Positions 8,659 through 17,973 of a stretch of DNA of 19,550 nt are shown here, in pieces; the stretch's first letter is position 1, and each line of letters begins with the position of its first letter. The DNA comes from SZAS-79 sp031376265 (GTDB lineage Bacteria > Pseudomonadota > Gammaproteobacteria > Burkholderiales > SG8-39): the NCBI GenBank assembly GCA_031376265.1, contig JANMDK010000329.1, forward strand, positions 1 to 19,550. Reading direction: 5' to 3'. A program made the position numbers and the translations under genes. Under the pieces are notes generated by a model. That model had not been told where the DNA came from, did no database searches, and was given only the letters and a program-made list of their open reading frames with translations.

Positions 8659-9576
8659 ATGAAGCCCGCGCTGTCGATCGTATTCTTCACGGTGAGCTCA
8701 GGCGCCGGACTGGGCCTCCTTGCGCTCGTCGCGCTTGCCGACTTGCTGCACCTCGGCGGCGGATTGTCCCGGCAGCAGCTGTTGACCGGGGCGATCCTCG
8801 GCTTCGTGCTCGTCGCGGCGGGCTTGCTGGCCTCGACGATGCACCTGGCCAATCCGAAGAACGCGTGGCGTTCCTTTGCGCGCTTTCGGACCTCCTGGCT
8901 TTCGCGCGAGGCGGTGTTCGCGGTCCTTTTCATGGGCTCTTCGATCGGCTACATCGCAAGCGTTGCCTGGCAACCCAATCCGGCGCGCGGGATTCTTGCA
9001 GTCGTCGTCGTGCTGCTTGCGTGGATCGTGCTCTATTGCACGGCGATGATCTACGCAAGCCTCAAGCCGATCCGGCAATGGCACACCCGGCTGACGCCGT
9101 TGTGCTATCTGCTGTTCGGGCACTATTCGGCCAGCCTGCTGCTCCTGTGGATCGCAAGTCGCGGCGAAACGAATCCCGGGCCTTTCGCCGCGATTGCACT
9201 CGTCCTCATGTCCGCCTCGGCTGTCGCGAAAGGCGCGTGGATGGATCGATCCGAAACCGGCGAGGGCCCGCGCATCCAGTCGGCGCTCGGGCTGCCCAGC
9301 ATTGCACAGGTCAAGCTGCTCGACGCGGGGCACACGCACGGGACTTTCCTGACGCACGAATTCGCTTTCCAGCTAGCCCGCAACCACGCGAAGCGCCTGG
9401 CCGACGTTTTCTGGATCGCCGCATTTGTGGTGCCTGCGGTCGCGCTCGCTTTCGTGCCCGGCGCCGCGCTGGGCGCAGCGCTCGCGTGCCTTGCCGGCCT
9501 CCTCGCGGAACGCTGGCTTTTCTTCGCCGGCGCGCAGCACACCGTGAACCTGTATCACGGCGTACAGCGCACCTGA
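8659..9576 (+). CDS. soeC: DmsC-type membrane anchor subunit, SoeC-like
   Basis: This is the integral membrane subunit expected to exchange electrons with the quinone pool. The 305-residue product has about eight hydrophobic segments (roughly residues 5-28, 40-60, 83-103, 111-133, 147-166, 172-190, 250-270, 272-292). It opens with MKPALSIVFFTVSSGAGLGL, a hallmark N-terminus of DmsC/SoeC proteins, and has the conserved STMHLANPKNAWRSF stretch after the second helix. Its ATG is five bases after the soeB stop, with GCGAG immediately ahead. Together with the two genes upstream it completes a three-subunit complex in the order catalytic, Fe-S, anchor. No defect is visible. Confidence 0.85.
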   Translation: MKPALSIVFFTVSSGAGLGLLALVALADLLHLGGGLSRQQLLTGAILGFVLVAAGLLASTMHLANPKNAWRSFARFRTSWLSREAVFAVLFMGSSIGYIASVAWQPNPARGILAVVVVLLAWIVLYCTAMIYASLKPIRQWHTRLTPLCYLLFGHYSASLLLLWIASRGETNPGPFAAIALVLMSASAVAKGAWMDRSETGEGPRIQSALGLPSIAQVKLLDAGHTHGTFLTHEFAFQLARNHAKRLADVFWIAAFVVPAVALAFVPGAALGAALACLAGLLAERWLFFAGAQHTVNLYHGVQRT

Positions 9577-9596
9577 ATCCGCGCTCCCGTCAAGGG

Positions 9597-9632
9597 TTGA
9601 AAAGCCCGGGGGACTGCTTTATAACCCCGGGC
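9597..9632 (+). promoter_or_regulatory. Sigma70-like promoter within a perfect inverted repeat upstream of tusA
   Basis: TTGAAA (9597-9602) and TATAAC (9620-9625) are separated by exactly 17 bases, each matching five of six consensus positions. GCCCGGGG (9604-9611) and CCCCGGGC (9625-9632) form a perfect 8-bp inverted repeat with a 13-base loop that holds the -10 box. The predicted start of transcription (~9632) falls on the ATG at 9633. The repeat could be an operator, or an RNA hairpin in read-through transcripts from soeC. No T-run follows, so it is not a standard intrinsic terminator. Confidence 0.55.
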
Positions 9633-9656
9633 ATGTCACAGCCTTCCGAAAGCACG

Positions 9657-9884
9657 ATGCACTTCGACGCCGAGCTCGACGCGCGCGGGCTCAATTGCCC
9701 GTTGCCGATCCTGCGCACGAAGAAGAAGCTCTCCGAGCTCGCCAGCGGCCAGGTGCTCAAGATCGAGGCCACCGATCCGAGCGCGGTGAAGGACTTCCAG
9801 ATGTTCGCCAAGCAGACCGGCCACCAGCTCCTCGCCCATCTCGATGAGGGCAAGGAGTTCACTTTCTTCATGCAGAAGAAGTAG
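9657..9884 (+). CDS. tusA: TusA/SirA-family sulfur carrier protein
   Basis: TusA proteins carry a persulfide on a single cysteine and deliver sulfur for tRNA thiolation, molybdenum cofactor enzymes or, in sulfur oxidisers, dissimilatory sulfur relay. The 75-residue product starts MHFDAELDARGLNCPLPILR and contains the invariant CPLP motif (sulfur-binding Cys in GLNCPLP), then ASGQVLKIEATDPSAVKDF and a C-terminal EFTFFMQKK strand, all typical. The ATG at 9657 matches the usual family N-terminus and leaves a short leader from the promoter at 9597-9625. An in-frame ATG at 9633 would add eight residues, and its transcript would be essentially leaderless. Its position 80 bases after soeC and 3 bases before the next gene suggests a sulfur-oxidation role, but a housekeeping role cannot be excluded. 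The symbol is a family assignment. Confidence 0.9.
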   Translation: MHFDAELDARGLNCPLPILRTKKKLSELASGQVLKIEATDPSAVKDFQMFAKQTGHQLLAHLDEGKEFTFFMQKK

Positions 9885-9887
9885 CGC

Positions 9888-10484
9888 GTGGACCAGGGCG
9901 CACGCTGGATCAGGCTCGACCCTGACGGCGTATCGGGCGTCGTAGCTGTCTGCAGGGGATTTGCGCGATCGACCGGCGGGCCCGCCGACCCGGTCTGTTT
10001 CTGGGGCCGCGCAACCGCTTCCGCCTGGCTCGATGACGGCCTCTGGGCCGAGCCCGGCGAGTTCGTTTTCGCGTTGCTCGTTCCGGTGTCGAAAGTCCCC
10101 GGGCGCCGGGATCGCTGGCTCTCCTGGGGACTCTCGCCCCTCGTGGCGGCATTCCGCCGTTTCGGCGCTCACGCGTACCTGGATGGCGACGCCCTCTGCC
10201 TGCATGGCCGCCGCATCGGAGGAGGCAGCGCTCGGGAGATCGACGGGTTCGCCGTGATCCTCGGCGTGTTCCCCGGCGAGCCCCCGCGCCCGGCGGAAGA
10301 AGCCGAGCGCGGCAAGCTGCTCGAATTCGATCCCTGGCTCTCGGCCCTGAACCGCGAAGGCCGCGCCCGCCAGCTGCTCGCGGCGTTCCGCACGGCGCTC
10401 GAGGCGCAGCACGGCTGGCAGTTCGATACCGGCTGGCCGAGCGAGGCCGAGCTTTCGGCAATCACTGCCGAAGCGGTGCAGTGA
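9888..10484 (+). CDS. Divergent biotin/lipoate ligase (BPL/LplA)-like protein, function unknown
   Basis: The 198-residue product starts with GTG three bases after the tusA stop, so the two genes are probably translationally coupled. I do not recognise a named family with confidence. The order of conserved-looking elements resembles the biotin-protein ligase/lipoate ligase fold: an arginine-containing loop (FWGRATASAWLDDGLW), a strand FVFALLVPV, a helix LSPLVAAFRRFGAHAYL, then DGDALCLHGRRIGGGSARE and DGFAVILGVF. In true ligases the equivalent of GRRIGGG is GRK-[LIV]-[AS]-G with a key lysine; here it is arginine, and the KWPND-type motif is not evident. The protein may therefore bind or handle a cofactor without normal ligase chemistry, or the resemblance may be superficial. 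No signal peptide or membrane segment is seen, so it is likely cytoplasmic. The assignment rests on reading the pattern by eye. Confidence 0.45.
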   Translation: MDQGARWIRLDPDGVSGVVAVCRGFARSTGGPADPVCFWGRATASAWLDDGLWAEPGEFVFALLVPVSKVPGRRDRWLSWGLSPLVAAFRRFGAHAYLDGDALCLHGRRIGGGSAREIDGFAVILGVFPGEPPRPAEEAERGKLLEFDPWLSALNREGRARQLLAAFRTALEAQHGWQFDTGWPSEAELSAITAEAVQ

Positions 10485-10505
10485 TCGACGGCCGATGACC
10501 GCACC

Positions 10506-11168
10506 ATGACTTCGCGTCGACGGGCACTGGCCGGCGCCGCGGGCGCCGGGCTGGCGCTCAACCTCGGCTGGGTGGGCAAGCTGCTCGCGGCGGACCGCAT
10601 CGCCACGGGTGTTCGCACGGTAACCGGCGAGGTCAGCGTCAACGGCGCCCCGGCCGCGCAGGGAACGCAAGTGCGCGCGGGCGACTCTGTCGTCACCGGC
10701 CCGAACGGGGATGTGGTGTTCGTGGTCGGGCGCGACGCGTTCATGGTCCGTGGCGGCTCGAACATCGAGCTGCTGCGCACCGGCAATTCTTCGGTGCTCA
10801 AGGGGCTGCGCATCGTCACCGGCAAGATCCTCTCGGTGTTCTCGCCCGGCCGGCCGCGCGAGATGCAGTCGCTTACCGCGACCATCGGCATTCGCGGCAC
10901 CGCGCTCTATGTCGAGGCAGAAGCCGACCGCACTTACGTCTGCACATGCTACGGAACGGTCGAATTGCGCTCGCGCGCTGATCCCGCCGCTCTCGAGACT
11001 GTCCGGACCAAGCACCACGAGCAGCCCCGCTACATCATGGCGAGCGGCGCGCCGCAGATGCTCATGGGGGCCCCGGTGATCAACCACACCGACGCGGAAT
11101 TGATCCTGCTGGAGAGCCTCGTCGGTCGCCGTCCGCCCTTCGGGACAGCCCAGCCGTACCGCTACTAG
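10506..11168 (+). CDS. Exported FecR-domain protein with Tat-like signal
   Basis: The 220-residue product begins with a twin-arginine-like leader (TSRRRALAG, then a hydrophobic stretch to LLAAD at ~residue 30), so it is probably exported, perhaps folded. The mature part is a FecR-type domain: TGEVSVNGAPAAQGTQVRAG, DSVVTGPNGDVVFVVGRDAF, then a hydrophilic turn and LTATIGIRGTALYVE. A Cys146-Thr-Cys148 pair follows in TYVCTCYGTVEL, a feature of exported FecR-like proteins. Unlike classical FecR it has no cytoplasmic anti-sigma domain, and no sigma factor or TonB receptor gene is nearby. It starts 21 bases after the ligase-like gene and is the last gene of the rightward cluster. Its role is unknown; a periplasmic structural or sensing function is possible. 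Confidence 0.75.
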   Translation: MTSRRRALAGAAGAGLALNLGWVGKLLAADRIATGVRTVTGEVSVNGAPAAQGTQVRAGDSVVTGPNGDVVFVVGRDAFMVRGGSNIELLRTGNSSVLKGLRIVTGKILSVFSPGRPREMQSLTATIGIRGTALYVEAEADRTYVCTCYGTVELRSRADPAALETVRTKHHEQPRYIMASGAPQMLMGAPVINHTDAELILLESLVGRRPPFGTAQPYRY

Positions 11169-11230
11169 CGGCGCTATTTCACGACTTTCGTTTCGGAGAT
11201 CCGCTCCCCGCTTGACTCTCAATGGAATTT

Positions 11231-11264
11231 TGTGCCGGTACCGGTACATTCCCTGCTTCGGGAA
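11231..11264. repeat. Near-perfect 18-bp palindrome plus small hairpin between convergent genes
   Basis: TGTGCCGGTACCGGTACA (11231-11248) is self-complementary except for one G/T pair. Directly beside it TTCCC (11249-11253) and GGGAA (11260-11264) can form a second short hairpin with a six-base loop. The pair lies in the 98-base gap between the convergent fecR-like and MFS genes, so a bidirectional transcription stop is the simplest reading, though no clear T-run is present. A protein-binding site is the alternative. Confidence 0.4.
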
Positions 11265-11266
11265 AG

Positions 11267-12538
11267 CTATGCCGGCGGCGAGTGCCCGTCGGGCCGGGCG
11301 AGGATACCCAGCCGCTCGTAGACCGGCCGGATTTCGCGCCGGATCTCGGGCAGCTTCCGCCAGTACAAGAGCGCCCCGATCATTGCGATGCCGCCGCCAA
11401 GCCCAATCGTCGCCGGCGGCCCGAAGTACTGCGACAGCCAGCCCGCCACAAGAGCGCCGAGCGGGCTCATGCCGAGGAAGCTCATGATGTAGATCGCCGC
11501 CACCCGCGCGCGCAGGCGGTCCTCCACGAGCGACTGCAGGAGCGTGTTGGTCGACGCGGCGGTCAGCATGATGCCGGCGCCGATGAGGTAGACCAACGGG
11601 ACCGCCATCCAGAGCTCGGTGCAGAACGAGAAGGCGACGAGGCTGGCGCCCGCCGTCGCCACGGCTGCCGGCAGCAGCGTAAAGAGCCCGCGCACCGAGG
11701 GACGGAGCGCAAGGTAGATCATGCCGCTCACCGCGCCGCATCCCGCGGCGCTCAGCAGCAGGCCGAGCGTGTGCGAGTCGCCATGGAACACGGTCTTGGC
11801 GAAATAGGGCATTAGCGACTGGTAGGGCTGCGAGGCGAAGCTGGCGAGTGCGAGCAGCATCAGCGCGCAACGCGTGGGCAGGAAGCCGAGCGCCCAGCGG
11901 AATCCCGCGGTGAACTGGGTGATCCAGGCCTCGTTCGCCGGATCGGGCGTGCGGGGTTTTACCCGGATCGCGACCAGCGCGGAGAGCACCGCGAAGTATG
12001 AGACCGCATTCAGTGCGAACCCCCAGTTTTCGCCAAAGGCCGCGATGACCGTGCCGCCGATCATCGGCCCGACGAACCGCGCCGCGTTCATGATCGTCGA
12101 GTTCCAGGCAATCGCGTTCGGCAGGTCGTCCTTGCCCTCGACCATCTCTATCAGGAAGGATTGCCGGCTGGGGTTGTCGAACGAATTCACCAGGCCCAGC
12201 ACGAAGTTGCCTGCCACGAGATGCCATGCCTCGATGTGGCCGGAAGCGACGAGGACGAACATGGTCGAGGACTGCAGCAGCGCGACCGTTTGCGTGCAGA
12301 GGAGCACTTTGCGCTTGGACAGCCGGTCGATCCACACCGCCGCCACCGGCGAGAGGATGAGGAATGGGATCTGCAACGCAAAGGTGGCCAGCCCCAGCAG
12401 GAAGGCGGAGCCCGAAATCTTGTAGATCAGCCAACTGGTGGCGATCAGCTGCAGCCAGGTGCCGATCTGCGACACGCCCTGGCCGATGATGAAAAGGCGG
12501 AAGCTTTTGTGCCGGAAGGCGCGTAGCGCGGGTTTCAT
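11267..12538 (-). CDS. MFS transporter, EntS-like/MFS_3 family exporter
   Basis: The 423-residue product is a polytopic membrane protein with about 12 hydrophobic helices. It begins MKPALRAFRHKSFRLFIIGQ followed by GVSQIGTWLQ, the hallmark N-terminus of the MFS_3 (enterobactin exporter EntS-like) group. The loop DRLSKRKVLL between helices 2 and 3 and SFDNPSRQSFLIEMV in the middle also fit this group. Members use the proton gradient to export small molecules; the substrate cannot be read from sequence, and no siderophore gene is near. The ATG at 12538 lies 48 bases after the valS stop on the same strand, so the gene may be read with valS. A GAAGAG stands immediately before the ATG, closer than an ideal ribosome site. 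Confidence 0.88.
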   Translation of the reverse strand: MKPALRAFRHKSFRLFIIGQGVSQIGTWLQLIATSWLIYKISGSAFLLGLATFALQIPFLILSPVAAVWIDRLSKRKVLLCTQTVALLQSSTMFVLVASGHIEAWHLVAGNFVLGLVNSFDNPSRQSFLIEMVEGKDDLPNAIAWNSTIMNAARFVGPMIGGTVIAAFGENWGFALNAVSYFAVLSALVAIRVKPRTPDPANEAWITQFTAGFRWALGFLPTRCALMLLALASFASQPYQSLMPYFAKTVFHGDSHTLGLLLSAAGCGAVSGMIYLALRPSVRGLFTLLPAAVATAGASLVAFSFCTELWMAVPLVYLIGAGIMLTAASTNTLLQSLVEDRLRARVAAIYIMSFLGMSPLGALVAGWLSQYFGPPATIGLGGGIAMIGALLYWRKLPEIRREIRPVYERLGILARPDGHSPPA

Positions 12539-12549
12539 CTCTTCGCGCG

Positions 12550-12586
12550 CCGCGCCGCAGTCATGCCGAAGCGCCGCGCGGCGCGG
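12550..12586. repeat. 9-bp GC-rich inverted repeat between valS and the MFS gene
   Basis: CCGCGCCGC (12550-12558) and GCGGCGCGG (12578-12586) are perfect inverted copies with a 19-base loop. A 14-bp palindrome, GCGCCGCGCGGCGC (12571-12584), overlaps the second arm and offers an alternative fold. The repeat fills most of the 48-base gap. On the minus strand it follows the valS stop directly and ends 11 bases before the MFS ATG. No T-run follows, so a classical terminator is unlikely; mRNA stabilisation or attenuation is possible. Confidence 0.4.
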
Positions 12587-15409
<2,823 letters not shown>

Positions 15410-15448
15410 TAAGGTCTTGTCACAGCAAGGAAAAAGGCGAAGTCTGCC

Positions 15449-15457
15449 ATTATACCA
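15449..15457 (-). promoter_or_regulatory. Extended -10 promoter candidate for valS
   Basis: Read on the minus strand this is TGGTATAAT, a perfect TATAAT preceded by the TG extension. No convincing -35 box lies 16-18 bases upstream, as expected for extended -10 promoters. Transcription would begin near 15442, giving a valS leader of about 33 bases. It sits in the 72-base gap after the small unknown gene. Confidence 0.5.
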
Positions 15458-15477
15458 ACCGGGCTCGCCGCCCCGGT
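15458..15477. repeat. Inverted repeat just upstream of the valS -10 element
   Basis: ACCGGG (15458-15463) and CCCGGT (15472-15477) pair across an eight-base loop. On the minus strand the hairpin begins five bases past the stop of the preceding gene and touches the extended -10. It could end transcription from the pepA-holC operon weakly, or act as an operator in the promoter spacer. There is no T-run beyond TTGG. Confidence 0.3.
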
Positions 15478-15481
15478 CGCT

Positions 15482-15904
15482 TCAGGGCGAGCGCTTTGGA
15501 CCGATCCCCTGCTTCGCCAGCGCGGCGGCGACCGCTTCGCGGACAAGGTGCCTCACTCGCTCCGCGAGATCCACGCGCATCCCGTCGAGCGTCTGGTCGA
15601 CGACTTCGGCAATGGTGCGATTCAGGCGCAACTGCAGCGACTGGTCCAGTTCCTCGAGGACGCGCTCCAGCACCGCGGCTTCGATGCCTTCGGCCAACGT
15701 GCCTTGATCGACGATCTCGGTAAGCACCGGGATGTCGTCTTCGGTCGGCACGGACGGGGCCGGGTCATTGCCTGCCTCAAGCGTGGTTGCAGGTTGCGCT
15801 GCTGGCTCAAGCCCGGCAGCTTCAGCGGGCGAGGCAGACGGTTGTTGCTGGTGGCGCTTCAGCAGCGCGTCGACGCGCTCGACAAGGGGATTGGACTCGC
15901 TCAC
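15482..15904 (-). CDS. Small conserved-context protein of unknown function between holC and valS
   Basis: The 140-residue product is not assigned to a named family. Residues 1-20 form a short helix (ESNPLVERVDALLKRHQQQ). Residues ~21-60 are Ala/Pro-rich, low in complexity and probably disordered. The C-terminal ~75 residues (IPVLTEIVDQGTLAEGIEAA onward, including LQLRLNRTIAEVVDQTLDGM) look entirely helical with heptad-like spacing, suggesting a coiled-coil or helical-bundle interaction domain. No signal peptide or membrane helix is present. The start is a GTG at 15904, 12 bases beyond the holC stop, without a visible Shine-Dalgarno; coupling to holC is likely. Genes of this type between holC and valS are common in betaproteobacteria, but the role is unknown to me. 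Confidence 0.75.
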   Translation of the reverse strand: MSESNPLVERVDALLKRHQQQPSASPAEAAGLEPAAQPATTLEAGNDPAPSVPTEDDIPVLTEIVDQGTLAEGIEAAVLERVLEELDQSLQLRLNRTIAEVVDQTLDGMRVDLAERVRHLVREAVAAALAKQGIGPKRSP

Positions 15905-15916
15905 GGAGGGATCGAA

Positions 15917-16342
15917 CTAGCTGCGCGTCGCCAAGTCGTGGGTGCCGATGGCATAGCCGCGCTCTTTGTAGAACTTGAAACGTTCGCGCCCGAGGCTGCG
16001 GCCCGCATCGTCCTGCCCGACGATTTCGAGGAGCCTCTCGTAGCGCTCGAAGAAAGGGGGGCAGTCGTCGGCGAGATTGAGGAGCACGTCGCTCTCCGGC
16101 GGCTCGGGCGTCCCGGCGGTGATGAGCACCGGCGTGCTCGCGGCGAGCGGATCGCTGGCGAGGCAGTGCGGGATGAACGAAAGCTGCTGCCAGGTCCACA
16201 ATAGGGTGTCGATGCGGCGCGCGGTCTCGCTGGCCGGCGCGTAAATCAGCAATTTCTTTTTCTGCGCGTAAGCCTTGCCGGCGAGCCTGCACGCGACCTG
16301 CAGCCGGTCGTCGGCGTTGAAATAGAAGTCGATCGACGTCAA
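15917..16342 (-). CDS. holC: DNA polymerase III chi subunit
   Basis: Chi is the clamp-loader accessory subunit that binds single-strand DNA-binding protein and links it, through psi, to the polymerase III holoenzyme. The 141-residue product begins TSIDFYFNADDRLQVACRLA after its start codon and contains KKLLIYAPASETARRIDTLL, WTWQQLSFIPHCLA, TPVLITAG and the C-terminal RFKFYKERGYAIGTHDL, all typical of HolC. The start is a TTG at 16342, supported by AAGG a few bases upstream (about 16346-16349) and by the family N-terminus. There is no in-frame ATG near it. It starts eight bases after the pepA stop, so the two are one operon, an arrangement known from many proteobacteria. Confidence 0.93.
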   Translation of the reverse strand: MTSIDFYFNADDRLQVACRLAGKAYAQKKKLLIYAPASETARRIDTLLWTWQQLSFIPHCLASDPLAASTPVLITAGTPEPPESDVLLNLADDCPPFFERYERLLEIVGQDDAGRSLGRERFKFYKERGYAIGTHDLATRS

Positions 16343-16350
16343 GGCCGGCC

Positions 16351-17847
16351 TTAAGGCTTCACGCCGGCGTGGCGCAGGGCGAAGCGGACCAGCAGCGGCA
16401 CCGGCCTGCCGGAGGAACCCTTGTCGCGTCCGCTGCGCCAAGCCGTGCCGGCCACGTCGAGGTGCGCCCAACGCATCTTGCGCGTGAAGCGCGCGAGGAA
16501 CGAGGCCGCGGTGATCGCGCCGCCCGGACGCCCGCCGATGTTGGCCATGTCGGCGAAATTCGAGCGTAGCCCTTCCTGGTAGTCCTCCCACAGCGGAAGC
16601 CGCCAGACCCGGTCCCAGGCATCGTTCGCCGCCGCGTCGAGTTCGGCCGCGAGTTTGTCGTCGTTGGCGAAAAGGCCGCTCGCGATATGGCCGAGTGCGA
16701 CGACGCATGCGCCGGTGAGCGTGGCAATATCCACGATGACGTCGGGCTCGAATCGCTCGGCGTAGGTAAGGGCGTCGCAAAGGATGAGCCGACCCTCGGC
16801 ATCGGTGTTCAGGATTTCCACGGTCTGCCCGGAGAGCGTGGTGACGATGTCGCCGGGGCGAGCGGCATTCCCGCCGGGCATGTTTTCGCAGGCCGCGACC
16901 AGGCCGATGACGTTGATCGGCGCGCGCATTCCGGCGAATGCGCGCATCGCGCCGAGAACGCTGCCCGCGCCGGACATGTCGTATTTCATCTCGTCCATTT
17001 CGGGCGAGGGCTTGAGTGAAATGCCGCCGGTGTCGAAAGTGATGCCCTTGCCGACGTAGACGATCGGCTTCTGCTTCTTGGGCCCGCCCAGGTACTTGAG
17101 CACGATCAGCTTGGGCGGCTGGTGCGAGCCGCGCGCCACCGCGAGCAGGGAGCCCATGCCGAGCTTTTCCATGTCGCGCTGCTCGAGCACTTCGAAACCG
17201 AGCTTGAATTCGCGCGCGAGCTTTTTCGCCTCCTCCGCGAGGTACGTCGGCGTGCAGACGTTCGGCGGCAGGTTGCCAAGGGTCTTGGCCAGGTCCATGC
17301 CGTCGGCCAGCGCCACGGCTTCCTTGAGCGCACGCTCCGCGGGCGCCGGCACGGACGAGCCCGCGATGGCGAGCGTCACCGCCGAAAGCTTTGCGGGCGG
17401 CGATTTCTTCTGCGTCTTCAGCGCGTCCGAGCGGTAGAAGGTCTCCCGGATCCCGCTGACCGCGTGGCGAACGTTCCACGCGAGGTCGCGGCCGTTGACC
17501 TTTAGGTCCGCGAAAGCGATCGTCGCGTCCGCCGCGCCCAGGTTCTTGAGCGCGCCGGCCGCGGCCCGGACCGCGTCGCGGAACGCAGCTTCGGCAAACT
17601 CCTTTTGCTCGCCAAGGCCGACGAGCAGCACGCGCTCCGCGGCAATGCCTGCGACCGAATGCAGCAACAGCGTCGAGCCGCCGCGCCCCGAGAGGTCGCC
17701 CGACCTGAGGACTGCGGAGATGCGTCCGCCGCCTGCCTTGTCGGCGGCCTGAGCCGCGCGAGTGAGCGCGCATCCCTGCCATATGCCGAGCACCAGGCAA
17801 CCAGCCTTTTTCTTCTCGGGGCCGAAGGCTTTTATGCTAAATTCCAT
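16351..17847 (-). CDS. pepA: Leucyl aminopeptidase (M17 family)
   Basis: This cytoplasmic two-metal aminopeptidase removes N-terminal residues from peptides; in E. coli PepA also binds DNA at cer and the carAB promoter. The 498-residue product has all expected metal and catalytic positions: Lys267 and Asp272 in GKGITFDTGG, Asp290 in YDMSGAG, and Asp349 and Glu351 in the M17 signature NTDAEGRL. Spacing equals that of the E. coli enzyme (Lys270, Asp275, Asp293, Asp352, Glu354) less three. The ATG at 17847 is preceded by AAGGAAA at good distance; the frame stays open further upstream but overlaps divergent lptF. holC follows eight bases downstream. The 126-base gap to lptF must hold divergent promoters, none of which is clear by eye. 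Confidence 0.97.
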   Translation of the reverse strand: MEFSIKAFGPEKKKAGCLVLGIWQGCALTRAAQAADKAGGGRISAVLRSGDLSGRGGSTLLLHSVAGIAAERVLLVGLGEQKEFAEAAFRDAVRAAAGALKNLGAADATIAFADLKVNGRDLAWNVRHAVSGIRETFYRSDALKTQKKSPPAKLSAVTLAIAGSSVPAPAERALKEAVALADGMDLAKTLGNLPPNVCTPTYLAEEAKKLAREFKLGFEVLEQRDMEKLGMGSLLAVARGSHQPPKLIVLKYLGGPKKQKPIVYVGKGITFDTGGISLKPSPEMDEMKYDMSGAGSVLGAMRAFAGMRAPINVIGLVAACENMPGGNAARPGDIVTTLSGQTVEILNTDAEGRLILCDALTYAERFEPDVIVDIATLTGACVVALGHIASGLFANDDKLAAELDAAANDAWDRVWRLPLWEDYQEGLRSNFADMANIGGRPGGAITAASFLARFTRKMRWAHLDVAGTAWRSGRDKGSSGRPVPLLVRFALRHAGVKP

Positions 17848-17973
17848 CGCAGTTTCCTTGTTGCGTTCAGCGCCAATCTTCGCACGATTTGCGTCGCGCC
17901 GCGAAGAGCGGCAGGCGCAGCTTCCAGCCACGCGCAGACTCTCGCTTTCCATCTCGCGCAAACCTTCCGGCCC

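Noticed and set aside
5098..9576. Formate dehydrogenase or DMSO reductase as the identity of the three-subunit enzyme
   Set aside because: No Tat signal is present on the catalytic subunit, which argues against periplasmic DMSO/tetrathionate reductases. The anchor is DmsC-like rather than a cytochrome b556, and tusA is adjacent. SoeABC fits best, but the substrate is not proven.
9636..12434. 932-codon open frame on the minus strand
   Set aside because: It runs antisense through tusA, the ligase-like gene and the fecR-like gene and then out of frame through the MFS gene. It has no recognisable domain and low-complexity Arg/Ala/Gly composition, as expected of a GC-rich shadow frame.
17605..17973. 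N-terminal extension of lptF from 17605
   Set aside because: The extra 123 codons run antisense to pepA and through the intergenic gap, and do not resemble LptF. The ATG at 17974 gives the standard N-terminus.
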